Origin: CAYTGG01 sp964581415
GTDB lineage: Archaea > Nanobdellota > Nanobdellia > Pacearchaeales > GW2011-AR1
Assembly: GCA_964581415.1 (NCBI GenBank)
Contig: CAZOOJ010000024.1
Coordinates: 1 to 47,380 of the forward strand
Direction of reading: 5' to 3'
DNA length: 47,380 bases
This document shows, piece after piece, positions 7,873 to 16,388 of this stretch. The translations under genes and the position numbers were made by a program. The stretch's first letter is position 1. Each line of letters starts with the position of its first letter. Under the pieces are notes generated by a model. It did not search any database. It saw nothing but the letters and a program-made list of their open reading frames with translations, and was not told the origin of the DNA.

Positions 7873-10800
7873 ATGACACCAAAAAGAACAAAAGAAGAAA
7901 TTTTAGAGAATAAAAAAGAAAACATTCAGGATACTGAAGTTTCTGATGTTATGAGGAAATCGTATCTGGATTATGCTATGAGTGTTATTGTAAGCAGAGC
8001 AATTCCTTCAATTGAAGATGGATTAAAACCAGTTCAGAGGAGAATTCTTTTTTCAATGCATCAAATGGGATTAAAGCCTGGAACAGCCACAAAAAAATCT
8101 GCAAGAATTGTGGGGGATGTTATTGGTAAATATCATCCTCATGGAGATGTTGCTGTTTATGATACGATGGTTAGAATGGCTCAAGACTTTTCTTTGAGAT
8201 ATCCTTTAGTTTTTGGACAAGGAAATTTTGGAAGCATTGATTCAGATCCTCCTGCAGCTTATAGATATTGTGTTTCAGGGGATACACTGGTTGTTACAGA
8301 AAAAGGTCTTAAAAGAATTGATAGAATTTCAGATAGAGAAGAAATTAATATAAAGATTTTATCAAAAGATAAAAAGATTCACTCTGTAAGTAAGTGGTTT
8401 GATTCAGGGATACATGAGACTAAAACACTAACGACAGATAAGGGGTATAAATTGACTGGAAGTTACAATCATCCTGTTTTGACTATAACCTCTGATGAAT
8501 TTGGAAAACCGGTTTTTATGTGGAAGTTATTAGAGCAAATCAAAGAAGGAGATTATGTTGTTTTAGATAGATTAAAAGATAATTTTTGGCCTAAAGAGGA
8601 AGTTGATTTGAAAAATTATTTTCCTGAAATAAAAAGCAAAAAAACAAATAAAAGAATTCTTCCTGAAAAACTGAATAAGGATTTGGCGTTTTTGATTGGT
8701 TCTTTGTTAGCTGAAGGTACTTTAACTAATAAGAATAAAATTGAATTTTGCAATTCAGATGAAGGTTGGATAAACTTATTTGAAGAGAAATGGAAAAAGG
8801 TTTTTTCCGACAGCAAATTGCACAAATTTAAGAGAAAGCCTTCTTCTTACGGGAAGAAAGAATACTGGAGATTGGAATGCCATTGTAGATACACTCTGGG
8901 ATTTTTAAGAAAACTCGGCTTGAGTCCTGTTAAATCAAAAGAAAGAGAAATTCCTTTGTTATTGCTGGAATCTCCTAAGGAAGTTTTAACGGAATTTATT
9001 AAAGCATTTTACGAAGGAGAAGGCGGTTTGGGATATGCTAAAAAGTTCAAGGAAATCCGTCTTTGCTCAAGCAGTGAAAAGATAATTCAGAAAATGCAAA
9101 TTCTTCTACTTAGATATGGCATTAGCTCATTTAAAAGATGGGACAAACATAAAGAATTGCATCTATTGCAAATTAGAGAAAAAAGCAACTTTTTAAGATT
9201 TTATAAGGAGATAGGTTTTATTTCTGAAAGAAAGAATTTCTTATTGGAGTTCATATTATCCACTTATAAAAAAGATTTTTCTCAAAAAGATTATGTGCCT
9301 TTTTTGACAGATTATGCCAGAGGGTTGGCAAAATATGCTGGTAGTGAATTTGTCATGAAAAATAATTTTGACAGATATCAGAATATGAAAAAAAACTACC
9401 AGAAAATCAGTTCTATCATTTATCAAAAAACCAGGGAAGATCTTTCTCTGATTTTTGAATATTTTTTAAATTATAAATATCTATTTGACAGAGTTGCTTC
9501 TATTAAAAATAGCGGAAAACAAAAAGTTTATTCAATTAAGGTTGAAAGTAATTGTCATTCTTTTGTTTCAAATGGGTTTATCAGCCATAATACAGAAGCT
9601 AAATTGTTGCCTATATCTCTAGAACTTCTTCAAGATATTGATAAAGAAACTGTTAAGTTTGTTTCTAATTTCGATAATTCTCTGAAAGAGCCAGAACTTC
9701 TTCCTGGAAAACTTCCTACTTTAATACTGAATGGAGCAACAGGTATTGCTGTTGGAATGGCTACGAATATTCCTTCTCATAATTTAGAGGAAGTTTGCGA
9801 CGCAATAGAAGAATATATTAAAAATCCGAATATAAATATCGAGCAGTTATGCGGAATAATCAAAGGGCCTGATTTTCCTACAGGAGGAAGTATTCAGGGG
9901 GATATGGAGGAAATTTATAAAAAAGGAAAAGGAAAAGTGATTATAAGAGGAAAAACTATTATTGAAAAATCAAAGAATAAAGAACTTCTAATCATTACAG
10001 AAATTCCATATATGCTAAACAAATCCACTTTAGTCAATCATATAGCAAATCTTATTCAATCAAAAAAAATAAAAAATATTTCTGATTTAAGAGATGAAAG
10101 TTCAAAAGGAAAAATAAGAATAGTTCTCGAGCTTAAAAAAGATTCAAATCCTAAATTTATAATAAATTCTTTATATAAATATACGAGATTACAAGATTCA
10201 TTTAATATAAATTTTCTTGCTTTAGTAAAAGGACAGCCTCGACTTCTGAATTTAAAACAAGTTCTTGAGGAATATGTCAATTATAGAAAAGAAATAATCA
10301 CTAAAAGAACAAAATATGAATTAAGAAAAGCAAAAGAGAGAAAAGAAATTGTTGAAGGGCTTTTAATAGCATTAAAAAACATAGACGATATAATAAAATT
10401 AATCAAGTCTTCAAAAAATGCTACAGAAGCTTTAGGCTTCTTAATTGAAAAATTTAAACTAAGCAATAGACAGGCACAAGCTGTTCTTGAAACAAAACTT
10501 CAGCAGTTGACTTCTCTTGAACAGGATAAGCTGAGAAAAGAATCAACAGAATTAGAAAAGAAGATTAATGAATTTGAAAAAATTCTAGCAAATATCTCTG
10601 AAGTTTTAAGCATAATTCTAAAAGAAATTAGAGAGATTAAAAATAAATATGGAAACGGAAGAAGAACAAGTATATTAAAGAGTATAAAAGAGATTAAAGA
10701 GAAAGATTTAATTCAGGAAAAAGAAGTTATTGTTACAATTACTGATAAGGGATATTGCAAAAGAATGGATTTAAAAACATATAGAGAGCAAAAAAGAGGA

Positions 10801-11667
10801 GGAAGAGGAATTATTGGAAGCGGACTGACAACAGGAGATTTCGTAAAAAAAATAATAACATGTTCAACTTATGATTATCTGTTGTTCTTTACAACAAGAG
10901 GAAGAGTTTTGTGGTTAAAAACTTATGAACTTCCTGCAGTAGAAAGACAAAGCAAGGGAAAAGCATTAATCAATCTTTTAGGATTAAAGGACGAATCTAT
11001 TACGAATGTAATTCCTGTTAAAAAATTTGAAGGAGATTTATTTATGGCAACAAAAAAAGGAATTGTTAAAAAAATTTCATTAAATTACTTTTCAAAACCA
11101 AGGGCTTCTGGAATTCGGGCAATTAATCTTCCTGCAGACGATTCTGATTTTCTTATTGGTGTTAAGATTTTAAATAAGAAAGACGAAGTTTTTTTAGCAA
11201 CTAAAAAAGGAAAAGCAATTCGTTTTAACAGTGAAGATATAAGGAATATGGGAAGAACCAGTTATGGAGTTACAGGAATCAAATTAGATAAGGATGATAA
11301 AGTAGTCAGTTTAGAGCTTTTAAATACAGGCTCAATAATGACTGTCACAAGAGGTGGTTATGGAAAAAGAACAGCAATAAAAGATTATAGAAAAACAGCA
11401 AGAGCAGGAAAAGGAATCATAAATCTAAAAGTTACTGAAAGAACAGGAGAAGTTGTTACAACATCTACTGTAAATGATAAAGACAGTATTATAATCACAA
11501 CTGCAAAAGGAATTGTGATAAGAACTTCTCTAAAGAATATAAGAGTTATAGGAAGAGCAACTCAGGGAGTTCGAGTGGTTAAATTACAGCAGGGAGATTA
11601 TGTTACTGATTTACTAAGAGTCCCTGAGAAAGAAATTAGTGAAATTGAAAGTGTTGAGAGTGAATGA
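7873..11667 (+). CDS. gyrA: DNA gyrase subunit A with an in-frame intein
   Basis: DNA cleavage-religation subunit of gyrase. From the ATG at 7873 (one base after the previous stop; an in-frame ATG at 7846 overlaps the zinc-ribbon gene) the precursor is 1264 residues; removing a 441-residue intein leaves 823, normal for GyrA. Motifs: SRAIPSIEDGLKPVQRRIL, HPHGD, the active-site Tyr in AAYRY at 132, and the GyrA box QKRGGRG near 973, which marks gyrase rather than topoisomerase IV. The C-terminal beta-pinwheel repeats are present and end in an acidic tail. Confidence 0.96.
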   Translation: MTPKRTKEEILENKKENIQDTEVSDVMRKSYLDYAMSVIVSRAIPSIEDGLKPVQRRILFSMHQMGLKPGTATKKSARIVGDVIGKYHPHGDVAVYDTMVRMAQDFSLRYPLVFGQGNFGSIDSDPPAAYRYCVSGDTLVVTEKGLKRIDRISDREEINIKILSKDKKIHSVSKWFDSGIHETKTLTTDKGYKLTGSYNHPVLTITSDEFGKPVFMWKLLEQIKEGDYVVLDRLKDNFWPKEEVDLKNYFPEIKSKKTNKRILPEKLNKDLAFLIGSLLAEGTLTNKNKIEFCNSDEGWINLFEEKWKKVFSDSKLHKFKRKPSSYGKKEYWRLECHCRYTLGFLRKLGLSPVKSKEREIPLLLLESPKEVLTEFIKAFYEGEGGLGYAKKFKEIRLCSSSEKIIQKMQILLLRYGISSFKRWDKHKELHLLQIREKSNFLRFYKEIGFISERKNFLLEFILSTYKKDFSQKDYVPFLTDYARGLAKYAGSEFVMKNNFDRYQNMKKNYQKISSIIYQKTREDLSLIFEYFLNYKYLFDRVASIKNSGKQKVYSIKVESNCHSFVSNGFISHNTEAKLLPISLELLQDIDKETVKFVSNFDNSLKEPELLPGKLPTLILNGATGIAVGMATNIPSHNLEEVCDAIEEYIKNPNINIEQLCGIIKGPDFPTGGSIQGDMEEIYKKGKGKVIIRGKTIIEKSKNKELLIITEIPYMLNKSTLVNHIANLIQSKKIKNISDLRDESSKGKIRIVLELKKDSNPKFIINSLYKYTRLQDSFNINFLALVKGQPRLLNLKQVLEEYVNYRKEIITKRTKYELRKAKERKEIVEGLLIALKNIDDIIKLIKSSKNATEALGFLIEKFKLSNRQAQAVLETKLQQLTSLEQDKLRKESTELEKKINEFEKILANISEVLSIILKEIREIKNKYGNGRRTSILKSIKEIKEKDLIQEKEVIVTITDKGYCKRMDLKTYREQKRGGRGIIGSGLTTGDFVKKIITCSTYDYLLFFTTRGRVLWLKTYELPAVERQSKGKALINLLGLKDESITNVIPVKKFEGDLFMATKKGIVKKISLNYFSKPRASGIRAINLPADDSDFLIGVKILNKKDEVFLATKKGKAIRFNSEDIRNMGRTSYGVTGIKLDKDDKVVSLELLNTGSIMTVTRGGYGKRTAIKDYRKTARAGKGIINLKVTERTGEVVTTSTVNDKDSIIITTAKGIVIRTSLKNIRVIGRATQGVRVVKLQQGDYVTDLLRVPEKEISEIESVESE
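8269..9591 (+). other. GyrA intein with LAGLIDADG endonuclease
   Basis: Residues 133-573 of the precursor, inserted directly after the catalytic Tyr: AAYRY/C...SHN/TEAKL. This is the same position as the well-known mycobacterial GyrA inteins. Block A is CVSGDTLVVT, block B includes SYNHPVLT, and the C-terminus is NGFISHN. Two LAGLIDADG-type motifs are visible: FLIGSLLAEGTL (about 272) and FIKAFYEGEGGLG (about 372); each keeps an acidic residue at the catalytic position. Splicing and endonuclease parts both look intact. Confidence 0.94.
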
Positions 11668-11772
11668 TATATCTCGGAGAATAGGATTTTGAGAAATTTT
11701 CTTAAAATAAAACAACTTATGTTAGAATTTGATTAATATATCTCTGATAATAGAAATGATTTTAAATTTTTT

Positions 11773-11877
11773 ATGAGATTGAGCTATATGAAATTAGAGG
11801 AGTTAAGAGAAATAATTAAAAGACAGGCAGATATTTAATGCTACTAAAAAATCTGTTGATAATTTAGGAAGGAATTA
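11773..11877 (+). pseudogene. Possible short frameshifted remnant
   Basis: An ATG at 11773 opens MRLSYMKLEELREIIKRQ and then stops, while the neighbouring frame continues IFNATKKSVDNLGRN to a stop at 11875. This looks like a small decayed gene, but the family is not recognised. The preceding bases hold two imperfect copies of ATATATCTC(G/T)GAKAATAG at about 11667 and 11736. Nothing else is seen between gyrA and the convergent nuclease gene. Confidence 0.25.
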
Positions 11878-11896
11878 AAGAAAATTATGTAAAAAT

Positions 11897-12718
11897 CTAA
11901 TTCTGATTTAGTTTCTGATTTTCTCCATTATTATTCTCTTTATTTTCAGAATTCCATACAGGACAAATTTTTTTATATTCACACCAATCGCATAATTTTG
12001 AAGGGCATGGTGGAAAATTCTCAGCAGATTCAATTTTCTCAATTATTTCTAAAATTTCTTTTTTTAAATTTTCCAACTGTTCTTCTGTTCTTTTTGAAAT
12101 TATTTTTTTATTATGTGCTAAATAATGCCAGACAAGAGTAATGTCTTTATTCTTTCCAAATTCTTCTTTAATTGCCAAAGAATAAAGTGCTAACTGCCTG
12201 TCATTGTCAATATCTTTTTGCATTGGAAGATTATTTGCTGTTTTATAATCATGAATTTCAATTTTTTTATTTTCAGAATTCTGAACTAATCTATCAATAT
12301 ATCCTATTAATTTTTTATTTTCTCCTAACATAATCTCTACTTTCTTTTCTGTTTCAATCGTATTGTCTTCAAAAGGATAATTCTGAGTGTAATAATTCAT
12401 TAAAAATTTTATTCCTTTATTAAAATAATCTTTTGAATTAAGATCCTTCTTTACTATTTTTATATTTTCATTGTAATTTTCTTTCCAACAATCTGAATAA
12501 ATTGTTATTATTTCATCAATAGAAGGATTTTTTCCTAATTTTTTTTCATTATAAAGATATTCTAAAACAGAATGAACACAAAAACCAAGAAGAGCTTCAA
12601 TACTTCTTTCTAAAATTTTAATTTTATCAATATATTTGAATTTAAATTTTAAAGGACATTGTTCAAAACAACTTATCTTTGAATGAGAATAAATATTGTT
12701 ATTTTTTTTATTTTGCAT
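11897..12718 (-). CDS. PD-(D/E)XK nuclease of the RecB/Cas4-like family with Fe-S-type cysteines
   Basis: 273 residues. Motifs in order: SCFEQCPLKFKFKY with C17/C21; GFCVHSVLEYL with H49; GYIDRL with D142; EIHDYKT with D157 and K159, the metal-binding core; RQLALYS with Q175/Y179; and a C-terminal CPSKLCDWCEYKKICP cluster. This is the arrangement of single-domain RecB-type exonucleases in which an upstream Cys and three downstream Cys hold a 4Fe-4S cluster. No cas genes are nearby, so a repair or processing role is more likely than CRISPR adaptation. A TATA-like AGTTTATAAC about 28 bases before the ATG gives a leaderless transcript. Confidence 0.87.
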   Translation of the reverse strand: MQNKKNNNIYSHSKISCFEQCPLKFKFKYIDKIKILERSIEALLGFCVHSVLEYLYNEKKLGKNPSIDEIITIYSDCWKENYNENIKIVKKDLNSKDYFNKGIKFLMNYYTQNYPFEDNTIETEKKVEIMLGENKKLIGYIDRLVQNSENKKIEIHDYKTANNLPMQKDIDNDRQLALYSLAIKEEFGKNKDITLVWHYLAHNKKIISKRTEEQLENLKKEILEIIEKIESAENFPPCPSKLCDWCEYKKICPVWNSENKENNNGENQKLNQN

Positions 12719-12749
12719 AAATAATTTCAGAAAGAGATAGTTATAAACT

Positions 12750-13403
12750 TTATTGGAGTTTATTTATTTTAAATGAAAACTTTTCTATTATCTTCATAAG
12801 ATATCCTTTTTTATTTTCCTTAATATAAAAATATCCTATTATAGAACCTATCAAAGCACCTATACTATTCACTATTAAGTCAGTCATTGTATCAATTAAT
12901 CCGCTATTATCTCCCAACATTGACTTTTGCATATTAAAATTAAATATCTGGTCTATTGCAAATTCAAATATTTCCCATATAACTCCTATTGAAACTGCGA
13001 AAGAGAAAGCAAGCAAACATATCCAAAAGGGTTTTGCTTTTATTTTCTTTTTTTCATATATAATGAATATTATTGTTAATCCAATCATTCCAAGAGCCAT
13101 TGCTGACCAGAAATGAAGGAAAATATCCCACCACCAAATTTTCAAATAAAACTTCTGAACTTCTCCAAGATAAAGTGCTGCATAAATAAATAATACAATC
13201 AATATTTCGAAGATTTCAGGAATATCTATTTTATATCTTTTTTCAACTAAAAAAGGAAGGAAAGTTAATATTATTGTTAGAGAAGTGATAAATAATGTAA
13301 ACCATCTTTTTTCATAAACCTCTATGAATAATGCAATAATCAAAGAAATTCTTATTGCTATCAGCAGATATTTATTTATTTTTTTAATTGAATCTTCTTT
13401 CAT
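12750..13403 (-). CDS. Polytopic membrane protein, DUF2238/YjdF-like
   Basis: 217 residues with about six membrane helices. The conserved part is WWDIFLHFWSAMALGM, then GVIWEIFEFAIDQ and DTMTDLIVNSIGALIGS, which matches the His/Glu/Asp pattern I associate with the DUF2238 (YjdF) family. No biochemical role is established. It lies upstream of, and on the same strand as, the nuclease gene, which has its own promoter overlapping this gene's end. Confidence 0.7.
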   Translation of the reverse strand: MKEDSIKKINKYLLIAIRISLIIALFIEVYEKRWFTLFITSLTIILTFLPFLVEKRYKIDIPEIFEILIVLFIYAALYLGEVQKFYLKIWWWDIFLHFWSAMALGMIGLTIIFIIYEKKKIKAKPFWICLLAFSFAVSIGVIWEIFEFAIDQIFNFNMQKSMLGDNSGLIDTMTDLIVNSIGALIGSIIGYFYIKENKKGYLMKIIEKFSFKINKLQ

Positions 13404-13446
13404 AAAGGAGAAGAGTTTAACTAATTTAAAATATTTTTGTTTATTA

Positions 13447-13648
13447 GCTTTGGGAAGTTCTTCTAAAAGAAAACAAATTATTTTATTTTTGAGTTATTAA
13501 TTAACACTGAATTTATAAATAGAAATTAAGCTATTTCTTTGATAGATTGCTTCTGATAATTTATTTTTAAGAAATTAAATTCTATAGAAATTATTATTAT
13601 TATTATTAGATAAAATTTTATGAGTAAAAATAGAGTTTTATCAAAGAC
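13447..13648. repeat. TIR-bounded AT-rich intergenic element, copy E2 (inverted relative to E1)
   Basis: Ends are GCTTTGGGAAGTTC on the left and, reverse complemented, GTCTTTGATAAAAC on the right. Reverse complemented it aligns along its whole length with the element at 290-480. The main difference is a run of about six ATT triplets at 13590-13608. Together with the adjoining gene end it is the inverted copy of the first 485 bases of the window. It fills most of the gap between 13403 and 13690. Confidence 0.6.
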
Positions 13649-13689
13649 AGTTTATTAATAGAAAAATTAAATTATTTGTAAAATTTATT

Positions 13690-14280
13690 TTAAATAGTTG
13701 CTGCAAATACTGTAATCCATGTAGTTTTATGTCCTGTAGGAGAATCATCAGGAATAGTTATATTTATATCAATATCTAAAGAATCACTAGTGTCTATATA
13801 ACCAAAATTATCACAAGCTTCTTGAGCTGAGCCTGTTGTTTCAGTATATGTTTCTAAACTATTAGTTCCAGAACAAGAACCAGATTCATTATCTGAAAGT
13901 TTTATTTTATAAGAAGGGTCTGTTCCTTCAATAAAATCAGCTGCAGTATCTGTAGTAATATTAAATGTTAAATTATAGTTTCCTTTATTTTCAAGAACAA
14001 GAGGATGATTTACAGGAGTCCAATTTCCATGAATCACATTTCCTTTTGTATCTAAATAAGCAAAATCCTCTCCACCATCTACTCTTCCTGAACCCCAATT
14101 AATATCATCTATTATAAATTCCAAACCTGCTGTTGCTAAAACAGTAATATTAACAGAACCTTTCTCAGTCTGAGATGTGAATCCTGTAAAATCTGTTCTA
14201 TCTATTACAAAAAATAAACTTAATCCAGAAATTGCAACTGCAATTATTGCTGCAATTAGTAACATATCTATTTTTTCCAT
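13690..14280 (-). CDS. Putative major surface filament subunit (single N-terminal membrane segment, beta-rich)
   Basis: 196 residues: hydrophobic helix at about 6-26, then a Thr/Asn-rich beta domain (SVNITVLATAGLEF, DDINWGSGRVDGG, NHPLVLENKGNYNLTFNI, and the end TGHKTTWITVFAATI). Two Cys lie in the loop NESGSCSGTN...EACDN. Small size, N-terminal helix and this beta pattern suggest a TasA/camelysin-like fibre protein, but no family match is certain. The C-terminal region of the 466-residue neighbour appears to be the same domain. It follows the 61-residue gene by two bases and shares its duplicated promoter. A near-identical paralog ends at 248. Confidence 0.8.
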   Translation of the reverse strand: MEKIDMLLIAAIIAVAISGLSLFFVIDRTDFTGFTSQTEKGSVNITVLATAGLEFIIDDINWGSGRVDGGEDFAYLDTKGNVIHGNWTPVNHPLVLENKGNYNLTFNITTDTAADFIEGTDPSYKIKLSDNESGSCSGTNSLETYTETTGSAQEACDNFGYIDTSDSLDIDINITIPDDSPTGHKTTWITVFAATI

Positions 14281-14282
14281 TT

Positions 14283-14468
14283 TTAAGTAGAAGAATCTCC
14301 ATCAGAAGGCAAAATATCCAAAGTCAATTTTCCTTTATTAGGAATCTCTTCGTTTTCTGTTTCTGATAAATCAATTTTAGTTTCAAGAGCTGAATTTAAC
14401 AAAATACTTGATAGAGAAAAGACAAGAACCAAGATTAATAAAACAGTCACCAATTTTTTTTTATTCAT
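14283..14468 (-). CDS. 61-residue membrane-anchored peptide co-transcribed with the filament subunit
   Basis: One N-terminal membrane helix (about 5-26), then a short acidic tail ending DILPSDGDSST. It ends two bases before the subunit gene, so both are made from one transcript. It may be an assembly factor, minor subunit or anchor; this is only inferred from position. The tandem promoter upstream supports it being a true gene. Confidence 0.65.
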   Translation of the reverse strand: MNKKKLVTVLLILVLVFSLSSILLNSALETKIDLSETENEEIPNKGKLTLDILPSDGDSST

Positions 14469-14492
14469 TTTATTATCACTCTTATTAAAAAG

Positions 14493-14562
14493 TAATCTTT
14501 TATATTTATAAATTTATTTGTTATGTAATATACTTTAATCTTTTATGCTTATAAGTTTATTT
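14493..14562 (-). promoter_or_regulatory. Tandemly duplicated promoter
   Basis: Two 27-base copies, 14493-14519 and 14536-14562, differ at three positions and are 43 bases apart. Read on the minus strand each contains a TATA box: TTTATAAAT in the proximal copy and CTTATAAGC in the distal one, followed by ATAAAAGATTA. The proximal copy would start transcription about 12 bases before the ATG at 14468. Two promoter copies suggest high or dual-start expression of the 61- and 196-residue genes. Confidence 0.6.
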
Positions 14563-14585
14563 GGAAAATACAAAAAAGTATAGAA

Positions 14586-15893
14586 TTATTTTTTCTTTTT
14601 CTTCAATTTTTTCACTATAACAAACCAAACAATATTTGCAATAATTAATAAACCTACAATAATTAATAATAGATTAACTAGATTAAATTCCTCTCCTCCT
14701 TCTTCAATTACATATCCTGTCAATCCTAAAACCTCTATGCTGTTTTCATTAACCTTAATCTTAACATTTCTTTCATATTCTTCTCCTTCATATATCAGAA
14801 TTACTTTTGAATCATATAAGCCTTTCTCAATCTTTTTTGTATCCCAGTAAGCAATTATATTTGTCCTGCTTTTTGCTGGAATATCATAATCTACTGATTT
14901 AAAATCTGCTAAGATATTTCCTTCTTCTGCGTAAACTATCATTTGAACAGAAACATCTTTTATTTCTTCAGGCCAATTATTTTTAACTAAAAAGTTAAAT
15001 TTAGCTATTTCTCCTAATGTAAAATCATCAACAGTTATCACTTCAATTTCAAGTTTTAAAGTTCCAACTTTAAAGTTCTTCTCGATAATTTTCTCATTTC
15101 CGTCATAATTCAGAGTTAATTTTGCATTATAATCTCCGAATTCAGCATCCTGCCATTTTGCTATAAGTTCTTCTCTTCTTCCAGATTCTAAAGAAATTGG
15201 ATCTATTTCAATTTTTTTTACAACTTCTGTTCCTGAATAAATTTCTATAGAAGATTCAATTGAATTAATATTCTGTTTTCCTCTGTTTGTTATAGGTATA
15301 TAAAATGAGACAGTCTCCTCTTCTTCTAAAATATCAAGAGAACAATCAATATATTTTCCTGGATAAGGAACATGAACATAAAGCTGACTTATAACTGCAA
15401 CTGTTGCTCCAATAACTGCTCCTTCTTCTCCTGCTCCCTCAGGAACTTCTAAAGCAACTATTTCAGCAGTATGCAAACCAGGAGTAAGTTCAAAATCTTT
15501 TGGAAATTTTAGATTATAAGAAAAAGTTTTTTCCTTTTCATTTTCTGAAAAAAATAATTTATCTTCTTTTAATTCTACTTTATCTTTTAATTCTCCTTTA
15601 GCATATAAAGTAACTTCCATATTTTTATTTTCTGTATTTATCACTGAAACTGAAACCTCTCTTTCTAAACTATCCTCAAAATTCAGAGTTGTTCTTCCAG
15701 GACTTATACCTAATGAAGAAATCAGAGGCATAATCAATAAAAATAATATAGGAATTATCATTATAAAAAATAATTTAAAATTAGTATTAGAAAATTTCTT
15801 AACTATATTACTCTCTAAACCTCTTTCCTCCTTGATATAACTAAATTCATTAGCCTCTTTTCTATTAAATTTATTAAATATTTTACACTTCAT
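14586..15893 (-). CDS. Membrane-anchored Ig-like (COG1470-like) surface protein
   Basis: 435 residues. About 40 charged residues precede a membrane segment at about 41-62, followed by LGISPGRTTLNFE and three or four beta-sandwich repeats, the VPYPGKY motif, and a C-terminal membrane helix (about 405-427) with a Lys tail. It is a paralog of the protein at 657-1853. Its ATG overlaps the stop of the 165-residue gene (ATGA), so translation is coupled. An internal Met nearer the membrane helix is possible, but the overlap favours the first ATG. Likely part of the surface or filament assembly encoded here. Confidence 0.8.
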   Translation of the reverse strand: MKCKIFNKFNRKEANEFSYIKEERGLESNIVKKFSNTNFKLFFIMIIPILFLLIMPLISSLGISPGRTTLNFEDSLEREVSVSVINTENKNMEVTLYAKGELKDKVELKEDKLFFSENEKEKTFSYNLKFPKDFELTPGLHTAEIVALEVPEGAGEEGAVIGATVAVISQLYVHVPYPGKYIDCSLDILEEEETVSFYIPITNRGKQNINSIESSIEIYSGTEVVKKIEIDPISLESGRREELIAKWQDAEFGDYNAKLTLNYDGNEKIIEKNFKVGTLKLEIEVITVDDFTLGEIAKFNFLVKNNWPEEIKDVSVQMIVYAEEGNILADFKSVDYDIPAKSRTNIIAYWDTKKIEKGLYDSKVILIYEGEEYERNVKIKVNENSIEVLGLTGYVIEEGGEEFNLVNLLLIIVGLLIIANIVWFVIVKKLKKKKK

Positions 15894-16387
15894 TTCATTT
15901 CTCCTTCATAAATGGAATTATCTTTTTCAAAAAAATCTGATTGCCCCATATCTATAATTATATTTGCTATTTTTTTCTCTCCAATTTTTGTAATGTTCAA
16001 ATTTACATTTCCTGCATTTTCAAGCTCATAAGAATTGTGATATTCTTTAAGATTCAAAGCGACTAATTCTCTGATAGTAAAATTTCTGATTTCACTTTCT
16101 CTAAATTCGTTCCTTGCTTTCCAAAAATAAGTTCCAGGCTCTAAAAGAATTTCCTCATCTTTTTTTAGAATTATCTGCTCTGTAAAATTCTTGTCCTTTG
16201 AAATTAATATTTCTTCAGCATTTTTTATTTCAAAATCAAGATTAGGTTCTTTTATTACCATTCCTGCTAAAGGATAAATTTGATTTGGAGATGCAAATAG
16301 AAAAATATAAACTAAAATTCCAATTACAAAAACTCCTTCTATAATCAGTATTTTTTTTGTTTTAGTCATTCTTCTAAATTTTTTCAT
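15890..16387 (-). CDS. Membrane-anchored Fn3-like surface protein
   Basis: 165 residues with one N-terminal membrane helix (about 11-31), then an extracellular beta domain. EPGTYFWKARN looks like the end of an Ig/Fn3-type domain that carries a bound-strand insertion. It starts one base after the 466-residue gene stops and overlaps the 435-residue gene by four bases. Similar small proteins seem common in DPANN surface clusters, from memory; function is unknown. Confidence 0.7.
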   Translation of the reverse strand: MKKFRRMTKTKKILIIEGVFVIGILVYIFLFASPNQIYPLAGMVIKEPNLDFEIKNAEEILISKDKNFTEQIILKKDEEILLEPGTYFWKARNEFRESEIRNFTIRELVALNLKEYHNSYELENAGNVNLNITKIGEKKIANIIIDMGQSDFFEKDNSIYEGEMK

Positions 16388-16388
16388 T

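Noticed and set aside
11897..12718. Cas4 as part of a CRISPR system
   Set aside because: No repeats, cas1, cas2 or effector genes are seen; the protein is equally well a general RecB-type nuclease.
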